Numbered from the stretch's first letter, positions 26,125 to 34,850 are shown. The stretch is 56,632 nt of DNA from Candidatus Spechtbacteria bacterium RIFCSPHIGHO2_02_FULL_43_15b (GCA_001819985.1 MHOE01000024.1:4704-61335); one strand, 5' to 3'. A program made the numbers and translations. Notes: generated by a model not told the origin, from the letters alone.

Positions 26125-26284
26125 GCCATTACCTGGCAACAGTATTTTGGAACACCCGCAGGCGAGCGGGCATGGTTTCCGACTACCTATAAATTAAATA
26201 GGAATCGGAAGAGCGAGCCGAGGACAGAGTGAGCAAACACGCTAGTTTACGAACGCTTCCAAAATACTGTTGCTCCGTAATGGC
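26125..26284. repeat. 160-nt inverted-repeat element
   Basis: Outer arms GCCATTAC (26125-26132) and GTAATGGC (26277-26284), then 17-bp perfect arms GCAACAGTATTTTGGAA (26136-26152) and TTCCAAAATACTGTTGC (26257-26273). Between them are two smaller hairpins: CCCGC/GCGGG near 26155-26170, and TTCCGA-CCTAT / ATAGG-TCGGAA near 26177-26209. The overall rod with a central unpaired region recalls a 6S-like RNA or a MITE. No promoter was found at either end, and no transposase gene is nearby. It sits between two minus-strand genes. Confidence 0.75.
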
Positions 26285-26305
26285 GGAGTTCTTAAGGCAA
26301 ATTTA

Positions 26306-26737
26306 TCACAGAAGTAACGCGCTCAATTCTTTCGCGTCTCTTATGACTTTGTTAACCAGAATCTCCGCGCATATCTCCCGAACTTTTCCGTCAACCATCA
26401 TTTTTTCGTCATGCGAGCAGATAAATTTCTCCTTCCCTGCCGCGAAGAACAATTCCCCAAGAGTGTTGTGGCCAATATAGCCGTCTTTATTAAAAATATA
26501 AACAACATCCGCGGGCGCTATCTTTTTCCAAAGATGGCTCAAAACAAACGCTGGCACTCTTTCCCTATACCATTGTTTTTTTAGCCGGTCGAACTCTTCT
26601 TTATTTACCATTTCATCGGAAAGATCCCTGAAATCCGGTTCCAGGATTATTCCGACCTTAAATCCCCTAAGTTTTTTTGTAAACCTAGCCAGGTCGTCTC
26701 TAAATCTCATGCTTGAACATATAACAATGCTTCTCAT
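26306..26737 (-). CDS. Nucleoside 2-deoxyribosyltransferase-like protein
   Basis: 143 residues with an N-terminal strand-loop MRSIVICSSMRFRDD and a conserved-looking DGYIGHNTLGELFFAAGKEK segment, reminiscent of the nucleoside 2-deoxyribosyltransferase superfamily (a base-exchange enzyme with catalytic Glu; here GELFF). This assignment is by motif shape only. Alternatives are other small NAD- or nucleotide-binding Rossmann-like proteins. It sits next to deoC and the deoxynucleoside kinase, which supports a deoxynucleoside role. No Shine-Dalgarno. Confidence 0.55.
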   Translation of the reverse strand: MRSIVICSSMRFRDDLARFTKKLRGFKVGIILEPDFRDLSDEMVNKEEFDRLKKQWYRERVPAFVLSHLWKKIAPADVVYIFNKDGYIGHNTLGELFFAAGKEKFICSHDEKMMVDGKVREICAEILVNKVIRDAKELSALLL

Positions 26738-26795
26738 AAATTTTCTTTTAGAGCATCAAATTACATTACCACTAAAATACGGGTATTGCAACACA

Positions 26796-26818
26796 AAAAA
26801 ACCGCGTTATGCGGTTTT
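26796..26818 (-). terminator. deoC terminator
   Basis: AAAACCGC / GCGGTTTT with a five-base loop and seven U on the minus strand, 15 bases after deoC. Confidence 0.9.
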
Positions 26819-26832
26819 AATTACTTTGCTTA

Positions 26833-27522
26833 TTACCAGTTATCCGCGATTTGTATGGCTGATTTCCAGCTAACCCCCAATATGTCTGCGCCGGCGTCAA
26901 AAAGCATTTCGACATCTTCCCTTGTCCGTATGCCTCCGGCGGCTTTTATTTTAAGTTTGGGAAATGCCTCGCGCACCAAGCGCACATGGCGCGCCTTTTC
27001 CGGAATTTGAACCTTCGGATCCCGACCCGTGGATGTCTTCCACATAAAATTATACTTACTCGCAAATTCAGCTGATCTTATAATCTGGCTATCGGATAAG
27101 TATCCAGTTTCAGCGATAAGTTTCAAAACCACACCCCTATCGCCAGCTTCTTCCATTAACCTTCTGAATTCGAATTCTAAACTTTCCAGTTTGTTACTTA
27201 AAAATCTTCCCATAGGCATCACGATGTCGCACTCGCCAGCCCCTGAAAACCCTGCATTATTTACAAGCCAAATTCGCGACATTGTGGTTAAATTTCCGTC
27301 GGGAAAATCTATCACTGCGCACACCTTCACCCTATGCGGACGCATCGGATTATCCGAGCTCCATTTTTTAATAGCCAAACTTGAAGGATAAATTCCTATC
27401 ATCGGCACGCATACGGCCCTACAGCCCGTTTCGCACGCTATACCCGCCATAGCGGTAAAATCATCGGGCGTAGCGCTTGCTTCTAGCAAAGTTAAATCAA
27501 CTTTGGATAAGAATTCGCGCAT
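26833..27522 (-). CDS. deoC: Deoxyribose-phosphate aldolase
   Basis: Splits 2-deoxyribose-5-phosphate into acetaldehyde and glyceraldehyde-3-phosphate, or runs in reverse. Seen: KVDLTLLEASATPDDF at the start, VKVCAVIDFPDGN, the catalytic region VVLKLIAETGYLS, FMWKTSTGRDPK with the Schiff-base Lys, and KAAGGIRTREDVEMLFDAGADILG. Strong Shine-Dalgarno AAGGAGGT before ATG 27522; the extra upstream residues are not family-like. It diverges from the deoxynucleoside kinase and has its own terminator. Confidence 0.95.
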   Translation of the reverse strand: MREFLSKVDLTLLEASATPDDFTAMAGIACETGCRAVCVPMIGIYPSSLAIKKWSSDNPMRPHRVKVCAVIDFPDGNLTTMSRIWLVNNAGFSGAGECDIVMPMGRFLSNKLESLEFEFRRLMEEAGDRGVVLKLIAETGYLSDSQIIRSAEFASKYNFMWKTSTGRDPKVQIPEKARHVRLVREAFPKLKIKAAGGIRTREDVEMLFDAGADILGVSWKSAIQIADNW

Positions 27523-27690
27523 TGCGACCTCCTTAAAAATTTTGGGCGCGATAATTCGCAAACCCTTCGGTATTGCTCTCTCGCTGATTTTAAGCCCTGC
27601 TAAATATGGCCTATGAAACTAATTGGGCTTTATCGGATAAAAGCAACCCCGAAGGATTTTCTGTGGATACTTAATGGGAATTATACCTAG

Positions 27691-27696
27691 TATAAT
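27691..27696 (+). promoter_or_regulatory. -10 box of the deoxynucleoside kinase
   Basis: Consensus TATAAT eight bases before ATG 27705, with a weak TACTTA 17 bases upstream. Predicted leaderless mRNA. Confidence 0.6.
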
Positions 27697-27704
27697 TACA
27701 TCAA

Positions 27705-28328
27705 ATGAACAAAAAAACTAGATATATAGCTATAGCAGGAATTATGGGCTCTGGCAAGTCCACCGCCGCAAGGATACTTGCTGAAAAACTCAATTTCTAT
27801 CTCATAAAGGAAAAACCTAGCAAAAACCCATTCCTTAAACCGTTCTACAAAAATATGCCGCGCTGGGCACTCCATGTTCAGTTATCCTATTTGATGAATA
27901 AAATAAAAGAACTAGAGCGGGAGCGGCATAATTTTGCCACGCGAAATGTGATAGAAGATGCTCCTATTGATGTAAGCTTTGAAGTTTACGCAAAAACCCA
28001 GGTGAAATTCGGCAATATGACAAAAGGCGAACTTGAAGTATATCGACAAATATTCACTTCCTATAAGCACCTAATACCACAGCCGGACCTTTTGATAGTA
28101 ATGGATACGCCTATTGATTTAATCATTCGTCAGATTGAAATGCGGGGCAGGAGTTACGAAAACGGCGTAGATCCGAAATACTTAAAAACTTTAATCTCTT
28201 TCCAAAATCAATGGCTTCAATCGTATCCTGATAATAAAAAACTTATCGTCAAAAGGAATTATATAAACCTTAGAAAGACGCTAGATAAGAATATTTTCGC
28301 AGATACAGTGATGAAAAAATTACTTTGA
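27705..28328 (+). CDS. Deoxynucleoside kinase
   Basis: Phosphorylates deoxynucleosides (dAK/dGK/TK2-like family). Seen: Walker A GIMGSGKST (about residues 12-20), the EDAPIDV segment where the family has E(R/D)SxxD, a lid-like Arg-rich region (RQIEMRGRSYE), and PDLLIVMDTP. Length 207 fits. Substrate base cannot be read from sequence. No Shine-Dalgarno; the ATG follows the -10 box by eight bases. It fits with scavenging host deoxynucleosides for dNTP synthesis. Confidence 0.87.
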   Translation: MNKKTRYIAIAGIMGSGKSTAARILAEKLNFYLIKEKPSKNPFLKPFYKNMPRWALHVQLSYLMNKIKELERERHNFATRNVIEDAPIDVSFEVYAKTQVKFGNMTKGELEVYRQIFTSYKHLIPQPDLLIVMDTPIDLIIRQIEMRGRSYENGVDPKYLKTLISFQNQWLQSYPDNKKLIVKRNYINLRKTLDKNIFADTVMKKLL

Positions 28329-28397
28329 GCCGCATTTGAAAACCGTAAATGAAAGCTCTCCTCGCGCTATCTTAACCGGCTCCAACGACTAAATTAA

Positions 28398-28425
28398 ATC
28401 CGCCTTGTTATTCAAATAGGCGGAT
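28398..28425. terminator. Bidirectional terminator between kinase and HAD gene
   Basis: Eight-bp stem ATCCGCCT / AGGCGGAT with a 12-base loop between convergent genes, T-rich on both sides (ATTTCTATAAATT on plus, TTTAATTT on minus). Confidence 0.75.
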
Positions 28426-28485
28426 ATTTCTATAAATTGAGCAAGGTATCCAGTAATTCGACGCTCATGAAATATTTTGGAGCGA

Positions 28486-29295
28486 CTAACTTTCGCTTCC
28501 GGAATTAAAGTTCTCAAAGTCAAAATTTTTCAGTTCGGCGATTGACAGCAATGTGGCCACTCGCGGATGCTCTATTCTAGGCGACGAATATATGTCCTGC
28601 CCCAGTTCTTTTTCAAAAACTGGTGATGTTGAGCGATCCGGTATGTGTATGCCGAACCATCTTTCCGATATCTCAAGCGCCGGTAAAATATCGCTTGCTC
28701 CGTTGCCTATTGAATAAAACAGAATGTTTTCATTTTTACCTTCTCCGTATCCCGATACATTTACAAAATCGGCGCTCGTTTTCCTGTTCGGTATGACAAG
28801 AATATTGCTGAAATATTTATCAACCCCCAAAAAAGCGCTTTTTTCGATCCATACGATTTCATCGCAGCATGTAAGCAGGCATAACGAGTAACCTTCGCGG
28901 CCGCGCAATTCTTCAAGTAAATCGGCCGCGTGTTCTTTCCACTTTTGCCCCCTAAAATTAAACGGCTGGTCTCCTATATCAAAAATTTGCTTTTCCTGCC
29001 GTATCCTCGCATTTTCTGTCGGCAGATATTCTTTCCCGAATTTTCTTTCTATATGGCTCAAAATTTCGTGATACACTTCGCGCATTGCCATATACCATCT
29101 GCCGCGGCTTATACCCCACTCCGGAAATAATTTCTTGTCTATCTCATCAAATCTCTGCTTAAGCGAATTGAGATTCGGAGTAATATCCCGGAATTCAGAA
29201 TAAAGATAAGCAAAGAAATCAGCCAATGCTTTGGAATATTGCCATTCAGTCCTCCAAAGAGTGTCGTCCGCGTCAAACACAAGCACTATTTTCAT
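28486..29295 (-). CDS. HAD-superfamily phosphatase-like protein
   Basis: Haloacid dehalogenase fold with motif I VFDADDTLW (DxDxT-type nucleophile region), motif II LTCCDE, and the acidic motif GNGASDILPALE. A cap domain of about 100 residues lies between. Length 269. The substrate is unknown; the position in the deoxynucleotide module would allow a 5'-nucleotidase role, which is inference. Shine-Dalgarno AAGGAG before ATG 29295. It is 33 bases downstream of tmk on the same strand, likely the same transcript. Confidence 0.82.
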   Translation of the reverse strand: MKIVLVFDADDTLWRTEWQYSKALADFFAYLYSEFRDITPNLNSLKQRFDEIDKKLFPEWGISRGRWYMAMREVYHEILSHIERKFGKEYLPTENARIRQEKQIFDIGDQPFNFRGQKWKEHAADLLEELRGREGYSLCLLTCCDEIVWIEKSAFLGVDKYFSNILVIPNRKTSADFVNVSGYGEGKNENILFYSIGNGASDILPALEISERWFGIHIPDRSTSPVFEKELGQDIYSSPRIEHPRVATLLSIAELKNFDFENFNSGSES

Positions 29296-29327
29296 TTTAT
29301 TGCTCCTTTTTCAATGTGCAGATGCAT

Positions 29328-29981
29328 CTATTGTTTTAAGTCAAACTCTTTTTCGATGACGGCACGGATCTCCCTCGACACTTCGGATATTGAACATTCG
29401 CCGTTTACTGTGCGGAAACTTTTGTATATTTGCGAGAGCTTAACATAATTGGAAAAAACTCTTTTTAACATCGCTTCTTTTTCGTAAAGTTCAAGATGCT
29501 CCCTCGATTTCTTCATCCTATTCATCGAACTCTCTGGTCTCGCCTTTAGAAAAACTGTTATGTCCGGCTCTAAAAATGTCTTATTCATCGCGATAAGGCA
29601 ATCCCAAAGCTCGCGGTCTTCGGCCGCGCCGTATGCAATCGTAGAAAAAGCGTATCTATCTGTTATAACCGTATTACCTTTTATAAGATTCGGGATAATC
29701 TCGTTCTCCAAGTGATGCGCCCTGTCAGCCACAAAAAGCGCCTGCATCATCAAGGGCCCGTGTATTTGGCCGTATCTCCATCTTTCCCTAAGGCCTTCTC
29801 TTATAAAACCCCCAAATACGCCGGTACTTGGCTCTTTTGTGGCGTAAACAGACGGCTTGTTTGGCAAATCTTTGTAAATCCTTCTTAAATGTTTTGCTAA
29901 TCTTTCAACCTGCGTGGATTGGCCCGAACCGTCCAACCCTTCAAACGCAATAAATTTTCCGGGATAGGAATTTTTTTTCAT
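29328..29981 (-). CDS. tmk: Thymidylate kinase with Gln in Walker A
   Basis: dTMP to dTDP kinase. Seen: FEGLDGSGQSTQ, where the family has GSGKST/TT, so the P-loop lysine is Gln. Also the DR(Y/F/H) motif as TDRYAFSTIAYG, and RAHHLENEI in the middle. Length 217 fits. Lys to Gln in Walker A is expected to weaken ATP binding unless another residue compensates, so this may be a variant clade rather than a dead gene: the rest of the fold is well preserved. It follows thyX and precedes the HAD gene on the same strand. Confidence 0.85.
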   Translation of the reverse strand: MKKNSYPGKFIAFEGLDGSGQSTQVERLAKHLRRIYKDLPNKPSVYATKEPSTGVFGGFIREGLRERWRYGQIHGPLMMQALFVADRAHHLENEIIPNLIKGNTVITDRYAFSTIAYGAAEDRELWDCLIAMNKTFLEPDITVFLKARPESSMNRMKKSREHLELYEKEAMLKRVFSNYVKLSQIYKSFRTVNGECSISEVSREIRAVIEKEFDLKQ

Positions 29982-30014
29982 ATTCCAATAATCCAGTTTT
30001 ACTGTAATGTATTT

Positions 30015-31667
30015 TTACTTCTTGAGCGCTCCGCGCAAAAATTCCTCTTTTTTCTTAATGCTTTCCTCCGCGCCCCTTCTTGCGACTTCGTAGTCATTCA
30101 TATCGAATTTTGCGAATCTTGCTATCAGCGGATATACTTTTGCCGCCAAACGAAATTTCTCCTGCTCTATTTTTCTATAGTCGGGGTGGCCTTGAGAAAT
30201 TGTCCTAAGCTCTCCTTCCCAAAAGAATTGCCGGACATTCTGGTATTGATAGAATCTTATGCGATGGGCGAGTGTTGGAACATATTGCGCCACATACGGG
30301 TCGTGGCTTTCAATTTTTCTGAAAAGTTTCTCAACTGAATTCATAGCTTTTTTGAATTCGTCCGCCTTTCCCGCCTGTTCGATTTCTTTAGGCACATCGT
30401 ATCCGTGGTAAACCGAAAAAAACTGCCGCTCTTGCGTGTGCATTCTGTGCCTATGAAGATCGCGATACGCGCCAAGATTCATTGTAATTTCAAAACGGAT
30501 AAAAGCATTTTCAAAAGCGCGTCCTATTTTCTGCCATCTTTCAGTTCTGCCCGCGAAATGCTCTGACAAAATTTTAACCTTCTTTCTATCCGACATCTTT
30601 TCCACTAAACTTAAAATCGTGTTCCATCCCCTGTGCTCCCGCGGTCGTTCAAAAAGAAGAGCCGCCACAATTTTGTTTTCCCCGTCTTTATCGTAATCAA
30701 TAAGTTTTACGCTGGGTTTGTTTTCGCTTTCCACATAAATTTTTGAGTTCGCAAATAATATCGGCTGAACACTATCCCGCCTCGTCCCAAGCCACTTCTG
30801 GTACGACTTCGACTGGTCGCTTTCAAGGCGCAAAAGTATTGAGTACAACTCCCTATTCAACGCGTTTTTCGCTACTTTCGCGACCCACCTTAGCTCTCCC
30901 ATCGGATGCTCCGCCGCTCTTGCTATCATATATTCAAATGCCTGGCCATTACCCATAAAAGCTACTTGGCTTAGAGTAGCTGAAGGCAATAGTCCGCGCA
31001 AAGTATCAAATGCCTTTGTGCGCCACACTACTTTCCCGTCGTTTGGGTATAAATCTTTGAATCGCTCCGTAAAAACCGGCGCCAATGAGGAGTACAAATC
31101 AAACAGCCCATCCAACACTTCGCGGTACTCTCGCGATAAACCCATTTTGCCAAGCGTAGGGTCGGTATAGTAGAGGTATCTCCCGTTTACTTTGCTTGAA
31201 TAATCCACATATCTAGTTGATTTTTCTATCGGCGCGAGCCCTATTCTTTGATCCTCGACAAATTTAAGCGCTGGTTGCGATAAACCCCAAAACATAAGGT
31301 GCGCTCCGGTAACTTGAGATATGGAATCGTCTCCGTATTGAGCGTACCATTTTATGTAAAATTCCTGCGCCCTTTTATTTCTCAAAACTTCATGGAAGCT
31401 ATGCTTATGTAAAAAATTTATAACTGTTTTTAGCTCCCTTGAAACATTGTCCTTGCCTTCGAGTATCGGGTATATGTATTCGCTCAAAAACACCCTCCTC
31501 AAATCACCACCCGCGCGGCTCGCTCTTGAACAAAGAGCCCCTATCAGCTCCGGCAGAGGACTCCAGAACGAATAAACCAATCCGTCTATGTCGGATACAA
31601 AGGGCTTCAGATAATATCTGTCTTTTTCGCTCCAATTTTCCGCTTTGAATTTGGGACTAAAATCCAT
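30015..31667 (-). CDS. Tandem ThyX-type thymidylate synthase
   Basis: A 550-residue protein in which two ThyX-like domains lie in a row. Domain one (about residues 35-290) shows ALKFVEDQRIGLAPIEKSTRYV, matching the E-x-S-x-R-Y half of the ThyX motif, and GNGQAFEYMIARAAEHPMGELR. Domain two (about 330-530) shows RHRMHT (RHRxxS-like, Ser to Thr) and HRIRFYQYQNVRQFFWEGELRT. Neither domain carries the complete RHRxxS...ExSxRY set. ThyX enzymes are FAD-dependent and make dTMP from dUMP using methylene-THF, here supplied by glyA and folD. Start ATG 31667 (MDFSPKF) is favoured; an upstream TTG is less likely. Exact activity is uncertain. Confidence 0.8.
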   Translation of the reverse strand: MDFSPKFKAENWSEKDRYYLKPFVSDIDGLVYSFWSPLPELIGALCSRASRAGGDLRRVFLSEYIYPILEGKDNVSRELKTVINFLHKHSFHEVLRNKRAQEFYIKWYAQYGDDSISQVTGAHLMFWGLSQPALKFVEDQRIGLAPIEKSTRYVDYSSKVNGRYLYYTDPTLGKMGLSREYREVLDGLFDLYSSLAPVFTERFKDLYPNDGKVVWRTKAFDTLRGLLPSATLSQVAFMGNGQAFEYMIARAAEHPMGELRWVAKVAKNALNRELYSILLRLESDQSKSYQKWLGTRRDSVQPILFANSKIYVESENKPSVKLIDYDKDGENKIVAALLFERPREHRGWNTILSLVEKMSDRKKVKILSEHFAGRTERWQKIGRAFENAFIRFEITMNLGAYRDLHRHRMHTQERQFFSVYHGYDVPKEIEQAGKADEFKKAMNSVEKLFRKIESHDPYVAQYVPTLAHRIRFYQYQNVRQFFWEGELRTISQGHPDYRKIEQEKFRLAAKVYPLIARFAKFDMNDYEVARRGAEESIKKKEEFLRGALKK

Positions 31668-31785
31668 AACTTTACTGGTGTTTGAAAAAATCCCTGCCCG
31701 CGACAATTTATCGAAACATTACTGCTTCGCTTCACGCAAAACAATACTGCTTGCCGGAAAAATTGCTGACAAAAGATCTTTTACG

Positions 31786-32355
31786 CTAAAACTCTAGAAT
31801 TTCATGTTCTTTCTCGCTTTCATCCATCACCATATTTGAAATATCTTCGATGGGATAATAAGTATTAAGCAGATTTGTTATATGCACTTCCGGAATCTTT
31901 CTTAGTTTTATACCCGCCTGCGAAGCAAGTTCTTTTGCCATTTGATACCTAGGTTTATAGCTTTGATATTCATTCTCATAGACAACCTCGGAAATTCCCG
32001 CCGCGATTATCGGTTTCATGCAGTCAATGCAAGGCAAATACGAAGTATAAAGACTACCGCCCGTTACTTCCTTGGAATTTTGAAGCACCGCGTTATGCTC
32101 GGAATGAATTACGCGCCTGCATGAAGTCCCCTCGTCTTCAAAGGTCATACACCCCACCTCCGTGCAATGCGGCTGTCCGGCCGGCGCGCCGTTGAAACCC
32201 GACGAGATGATACGCTTGTTCTTTACTATAACAGTTCCGACGCGCAGTTTTGGACATGTTGCCATAACCGCGATTAATTTTGCCGCCATCATAAAATATT
32301 GGTCCCACGATGGGCGTGCCTGCCCGTTAATCGTTTTGTAAGAATTAGAAATCAT
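31786..32355 (-). CDS. Deoxycytidylate deaminase
   Basis: dCMP to dUMP deaminase (ComEB family). Zinc site seen as HSEHNA (HxE) and PCIDC. Also GFNGAPAG and a Cys-rich segment (CTEVGCMTFEDEG) that binds a second zinc in related enzymes. 189 residues. The substrate inference rests on family and on the presence of dut and thyX next to it: dUMP would be the ThyX substrate. Confidence 0.93.
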   Translation of the reverse strand: MISNSYKTINGQARPSWDQYFMMAAKLIAVMATCPKLRVGTVIVKNKRIISSGFNGAPAGQPHCTEVGCMTFEDEGTSCRRVIHSEHNAVLQNSKEVTGGSLYTSYLPCIDCMKPIIAAGISEVVYENEYQSYKPRYQMAKELASQAGIKLRKIPEVHITNLLNTYYPIEDISNMVMDESEKEHEILEF

Positions 32356-32378
32356 ACTTTGATTTGAATTTTATATTT

Positions 32379-32801
32379 TCATACACCACTACTCCCAAAG
32401 CCCTTACCTCCCCTGTCCGTTTCATCATCAACTATACCTTCTTCGATTTCAGCCGTCTCTATCGGCTTTATCACCAGTTGCGCTATCTTAGACCCCCTTT
32501 CCGCTCTGTATTCCTCCTTGCCTAAATTCGTCAGCACCACCATAAGCTCTCCGCGATAATTTGAATCGATAACTCCGGCCATAGTTTTAAGATGATGCTT
32601 TACCGCTAATCCGGATTTGTCCCAAACAAACCCCGCGTACCCTTTTGGTATTTTGAACTTGAGTCCGGTCTTTAATACCGCTTTTTCGCCTGCGGGTATA
32701 GAAACTTCTTCCAGCGAAAAAAGATCCATTCCGGCATCCCCGTCGTATGCGTATGACGGAATTTTTGCGTATGAATCCATTTTCTCGATGCTTATTTTCA
32801 T
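32379..32801 (-). CDS. dut: dUTP diphosphatase
   Basis: Removes dUTP and makes dUMP. Motifs in order: DAGMDLFS (I), DKSGLAVKH (II, where many have RSGLA), GVIDSNYRGEL (III), RGSKIAQLVI (IV), and a C-terminal GGKGFGSSGV (V). Length 140. It precedes the dCMP deaminase with a 23-base gap on the same strand, likely an operon. Confidence 0.96.
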   Translation of the reverse strand: MKISIEKMDSYAKIPSYAYDGDAGMDLFSLEEVSIPAGEKAVLKTGLKFKIPKGYAGFVWDKSGLAVKHHLKTMAGVIDSNYRGELMVVLTNLGKEEYRAERGSKIAQLVIKPIETAEIEEGIVDDETDRGGKGFGSSGV

Positions 32802-32935
32802 AAAATAAAATTCAAATCCTAAAATCTTTCTATTCTATAAAAACTGAAATATATTGAAAGATGAAATATTGTGGATAACTTTGCTGTTCGCCTTAGACCA
32901 GCTTAAATCATCGCGCGCTCATAACGGTCTTTCCG

Positions 32936-33568
32936 TTACTCCACGAAACTGAATGTGCGTAAAATTGTCCCGAAAATTTCGGCCTCTCTTTTATGATAAG
33001 AGTCCGAAAAAACATTTGCTCCGCTAAAATCAATGACAAAATCTAGCTCGTAACATCTCGCGCCTTTTTTTATATAATAATGCTCAACCTTGCTAGCTCC
33101 CGCGGCTTCGCTGTTTATAACTTCAATTTTCTTAAATACCATATCTCTCAATAAGAATGTTTGCGACTTTGATCTAAAAATTCCATATTCCTCGTCACAA
33201 AAACCCGCGCCTTCATCGCTCGTTGAAATTTCCGCGTATTTGCTCCTGAAAAGTCCTGAATATGTTACCTCAAGATCCAGGCGAACCTTGTTTCTTCGCC
33301 CATCCTCTCTTTTTATCAGCTCTGCATTTCTTGGATACATTATCTCGAATCCAAGATCGTAATTTCTGTATGTAAACCAATTAGCCGGTCTCGCAATGTT
33401 TCCCGCGATTTGCGCGCTATCGCTTGTTTCCGCGTTACTTCTTATTTGCGATACAAAAAGCCACATCGCCAAACTCACAATCAAAAAAAACACAATTAAA
33501 TTTACATAAATTATGAACACTGAAAATTTCCTTATTATTTCACTTGCGACTTCTCCTTGGAAACTCAT
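32936..33568 (-). CDS. Membrane-anchored PsbP-like hypothetical protein
   Basis: 210 residues: a single N-terminal membrane segment (about residues 19-42, IYVNLIVFFLIVSLAMWLFV), then an extracytoplasmic beta-rich domain with FTYRNYDLGFEIMYPRN. That last pattern resembles PsbP-like lipoprotein domains common in CPR. A Cys pair (GFCDEEYG; RCYELDF) could form a disulfide. Function unknown. No clear promoter; probably transcribed from the rplK side or its own weak TATAAG near the start. Confidence 0.65.
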   Translation of the reverse strand: MSFQGEVASEIIRKFSVFIIYVNLIVFFLIVSLAMWLFVSQIRSNAETSDSAQIAGNIARPANWFTYRNYDLGFEIMYPRNAELIKREDGRRNKVRLDLEVTYSGLFRSKYAEISTSDEGAGFCDEEYGIFRSKSQTFLLRDMVFKKIEVINSEAAGASKVEHYYIKKGARCYELDFVIDFSGANVFSDSYHKREAEIFGTILRTFSFVE

Positions 33569-33623
33569 AGTACTTATAATTTTAGCTCTTTCCCGGAAAT
33601 ATGAAAGCGCTAACTCGCGTAAA

Positions 33624-33666
33624 CAAAAAAACCGCCATCAAAAATAGAAGTCAGTTTCATTGGCGA
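33624..33666 (-). terminator. Terminator-like hairpin after rplK
   Basis: CGCCA pairs with TGGCG across a 23-base internal stretch that holds a weak inner pairing; on the minus strand it is followed by seven U. Confidence 0.5.
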
Positions 33667-33761
33667 ACAAATGTTAAGTTAATATATTAAGCTCAAATAA
33701 TTCCAAATAACCCGATAACAAATAACAACGCGATTCCTCAAGGGATCATTGAAGCCGAAAA

Positions 33762-34184
33762 TTAACCGACATCAATCCCCATGCTTCTCGCGGTTCCCTC
33801 AACTATCTTCATAGCCCTGTCCACATCATACGCGTTCAGGTCTTCCATTTTCATCTCCGCGATTTCTCTGATTTGAGCTTTTGTAACTTTCCCCGCCTTT
33901 ACTTTCGGCGCGTTGCCGGATCCTTTTTCAACTTTCGCGGCTTTTCTTAAAAGATCGGACGCGGGTGGCGTTTTCATCTTGAAATCGTAAGAACGGTCTT
34001 CGTAAACAAAAATCTCAACGGGTATCACATTACCCGCCTTTTCCTTGCTTGCCTCGTTGAATTTACTGCAGAATTCCTGAATATTCAAACCGTGCTGACC
34101 CAAAGCTGGTCCAACTGGAGGCGCAGGATTTGCTTTTCCCGCGGGGATCTGAAGTTTTACAATTGTCTTTAATTTTTTAGGCAT
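33762..34184 (-). CDS. rplK: 50S ribosomal protein uL11
   Basis: Stalk-base protein. Seen: [64 protein letters not shown], and ARSMGIDVG at the end. Length 140 is normal. Unusually, rplA (uL1), which normally follows rplK, is not next to it here; a PsbP-like gene follows instead. Confidence 0.97.
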   Translation of the reverse strand: MPKKLKTIVKLQIPAGKANPAPPVGPALGQHGLNIQEFCSKFNEASKEKAGNVIPVEIFVYEDRSYDFKMKTPPASDLLRKAAKVEKGSGNAPKVKAGKVTKAQIREIAEMKMEDLNAYDVDRAMKIVEGTARSMGIDVG

Positions 34185-34244
34185 ATAATTTTAGAGCAAT
34201 TTCTGCTATTTTATTTATAAATTTCTTGAAATCTGCGCGAACTC

Positions 34245-34790
34245 TTATAATCTCTTTATCTGCAAATAATCGAGCTCCACCGGAGTTTCTCTGCCGAACA
34301 TTGAAACAAGCACTATTACCTTGCCTCGCTCGCTGTCAACGCTTGATATTTTTCCGTCAAAATCCTTAAATGGCCCATCCGTTATTTTTACAGCATCCCC
34401 CACTGATACATCAATCTTATAAGTAGGTTCTTCAACTCCCATTCGTTTTTGCAATATATCAATTTCTTTTTTTGAAACGGCTATAGGCGTTGTTCCTGAA
34501 CCCACAAACCCCGTAACTCTGGGTGTATTCCTGACGACATACCAAGAGTCATCAGTTACTATCATCTCGACAAGCACATAGCCCGGATATATTTTTTCTT
34601 CTATAACCTGCCTCTTGCCGTTTTTTATCTTAATCTTTTTTTCTTTGGGTACAAGAACGGTGAAAATCTTATCTTCCATACCCAAAGATTCTATTCTTTG
34701 CTTAAGATTTTGCGCCACCGCGTCCTCATATCCTGAATATGTGTGAAGCACATACCAGTTTTTACCTTGTTCTAATTGCTGTTTAGGCAT
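34245..34790 (-). CDS. nusG: Transcription termination/antitermination factor NusG
   Basis: NGN domain (WYVLHTYSGYEDAVAQNLKQRI, with VLVPKEKK and KIYPGYVLVEM) followed by a KOW domain (VGDAVKITDGPFKDFDGKI). It links RNA polymerase to Rho or ribosomes. Length 181. It lies in the conserved order secE-nusG-rplK. Confidence 0.97.
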   Translation of the reverse strand: MPKQQLEQGKNWYVLHTYSGYEDAVAQNLKQRIESLGMEDKIFTVLVPKEKKIKIKNGKRQVIEEKIYPGYVLVEMIVTDDSWYVVRNTPRVTGFVGSGTTPIAVSKKEIDILQKRMGVEEPTYKIDVSVGDAVKITDGPFKDFDGKISSVDSERGKVIVLVSMFGRETPVELDYLQIKRL

Positions 34791-34850
34791 TTAATTTTTG
34801 CCCGAAGGGCCAAATAAATGGTAATAAACTAAGACATTGCGCCTCAGATG

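Noticed and set aside
26125-26284. 6S RNA as a firm call
   Set aside because: The rod-like shape fits, but no promoter or conserved 6S bulge sequence could be recognised, so it is reported only as an inverted-repeat element.
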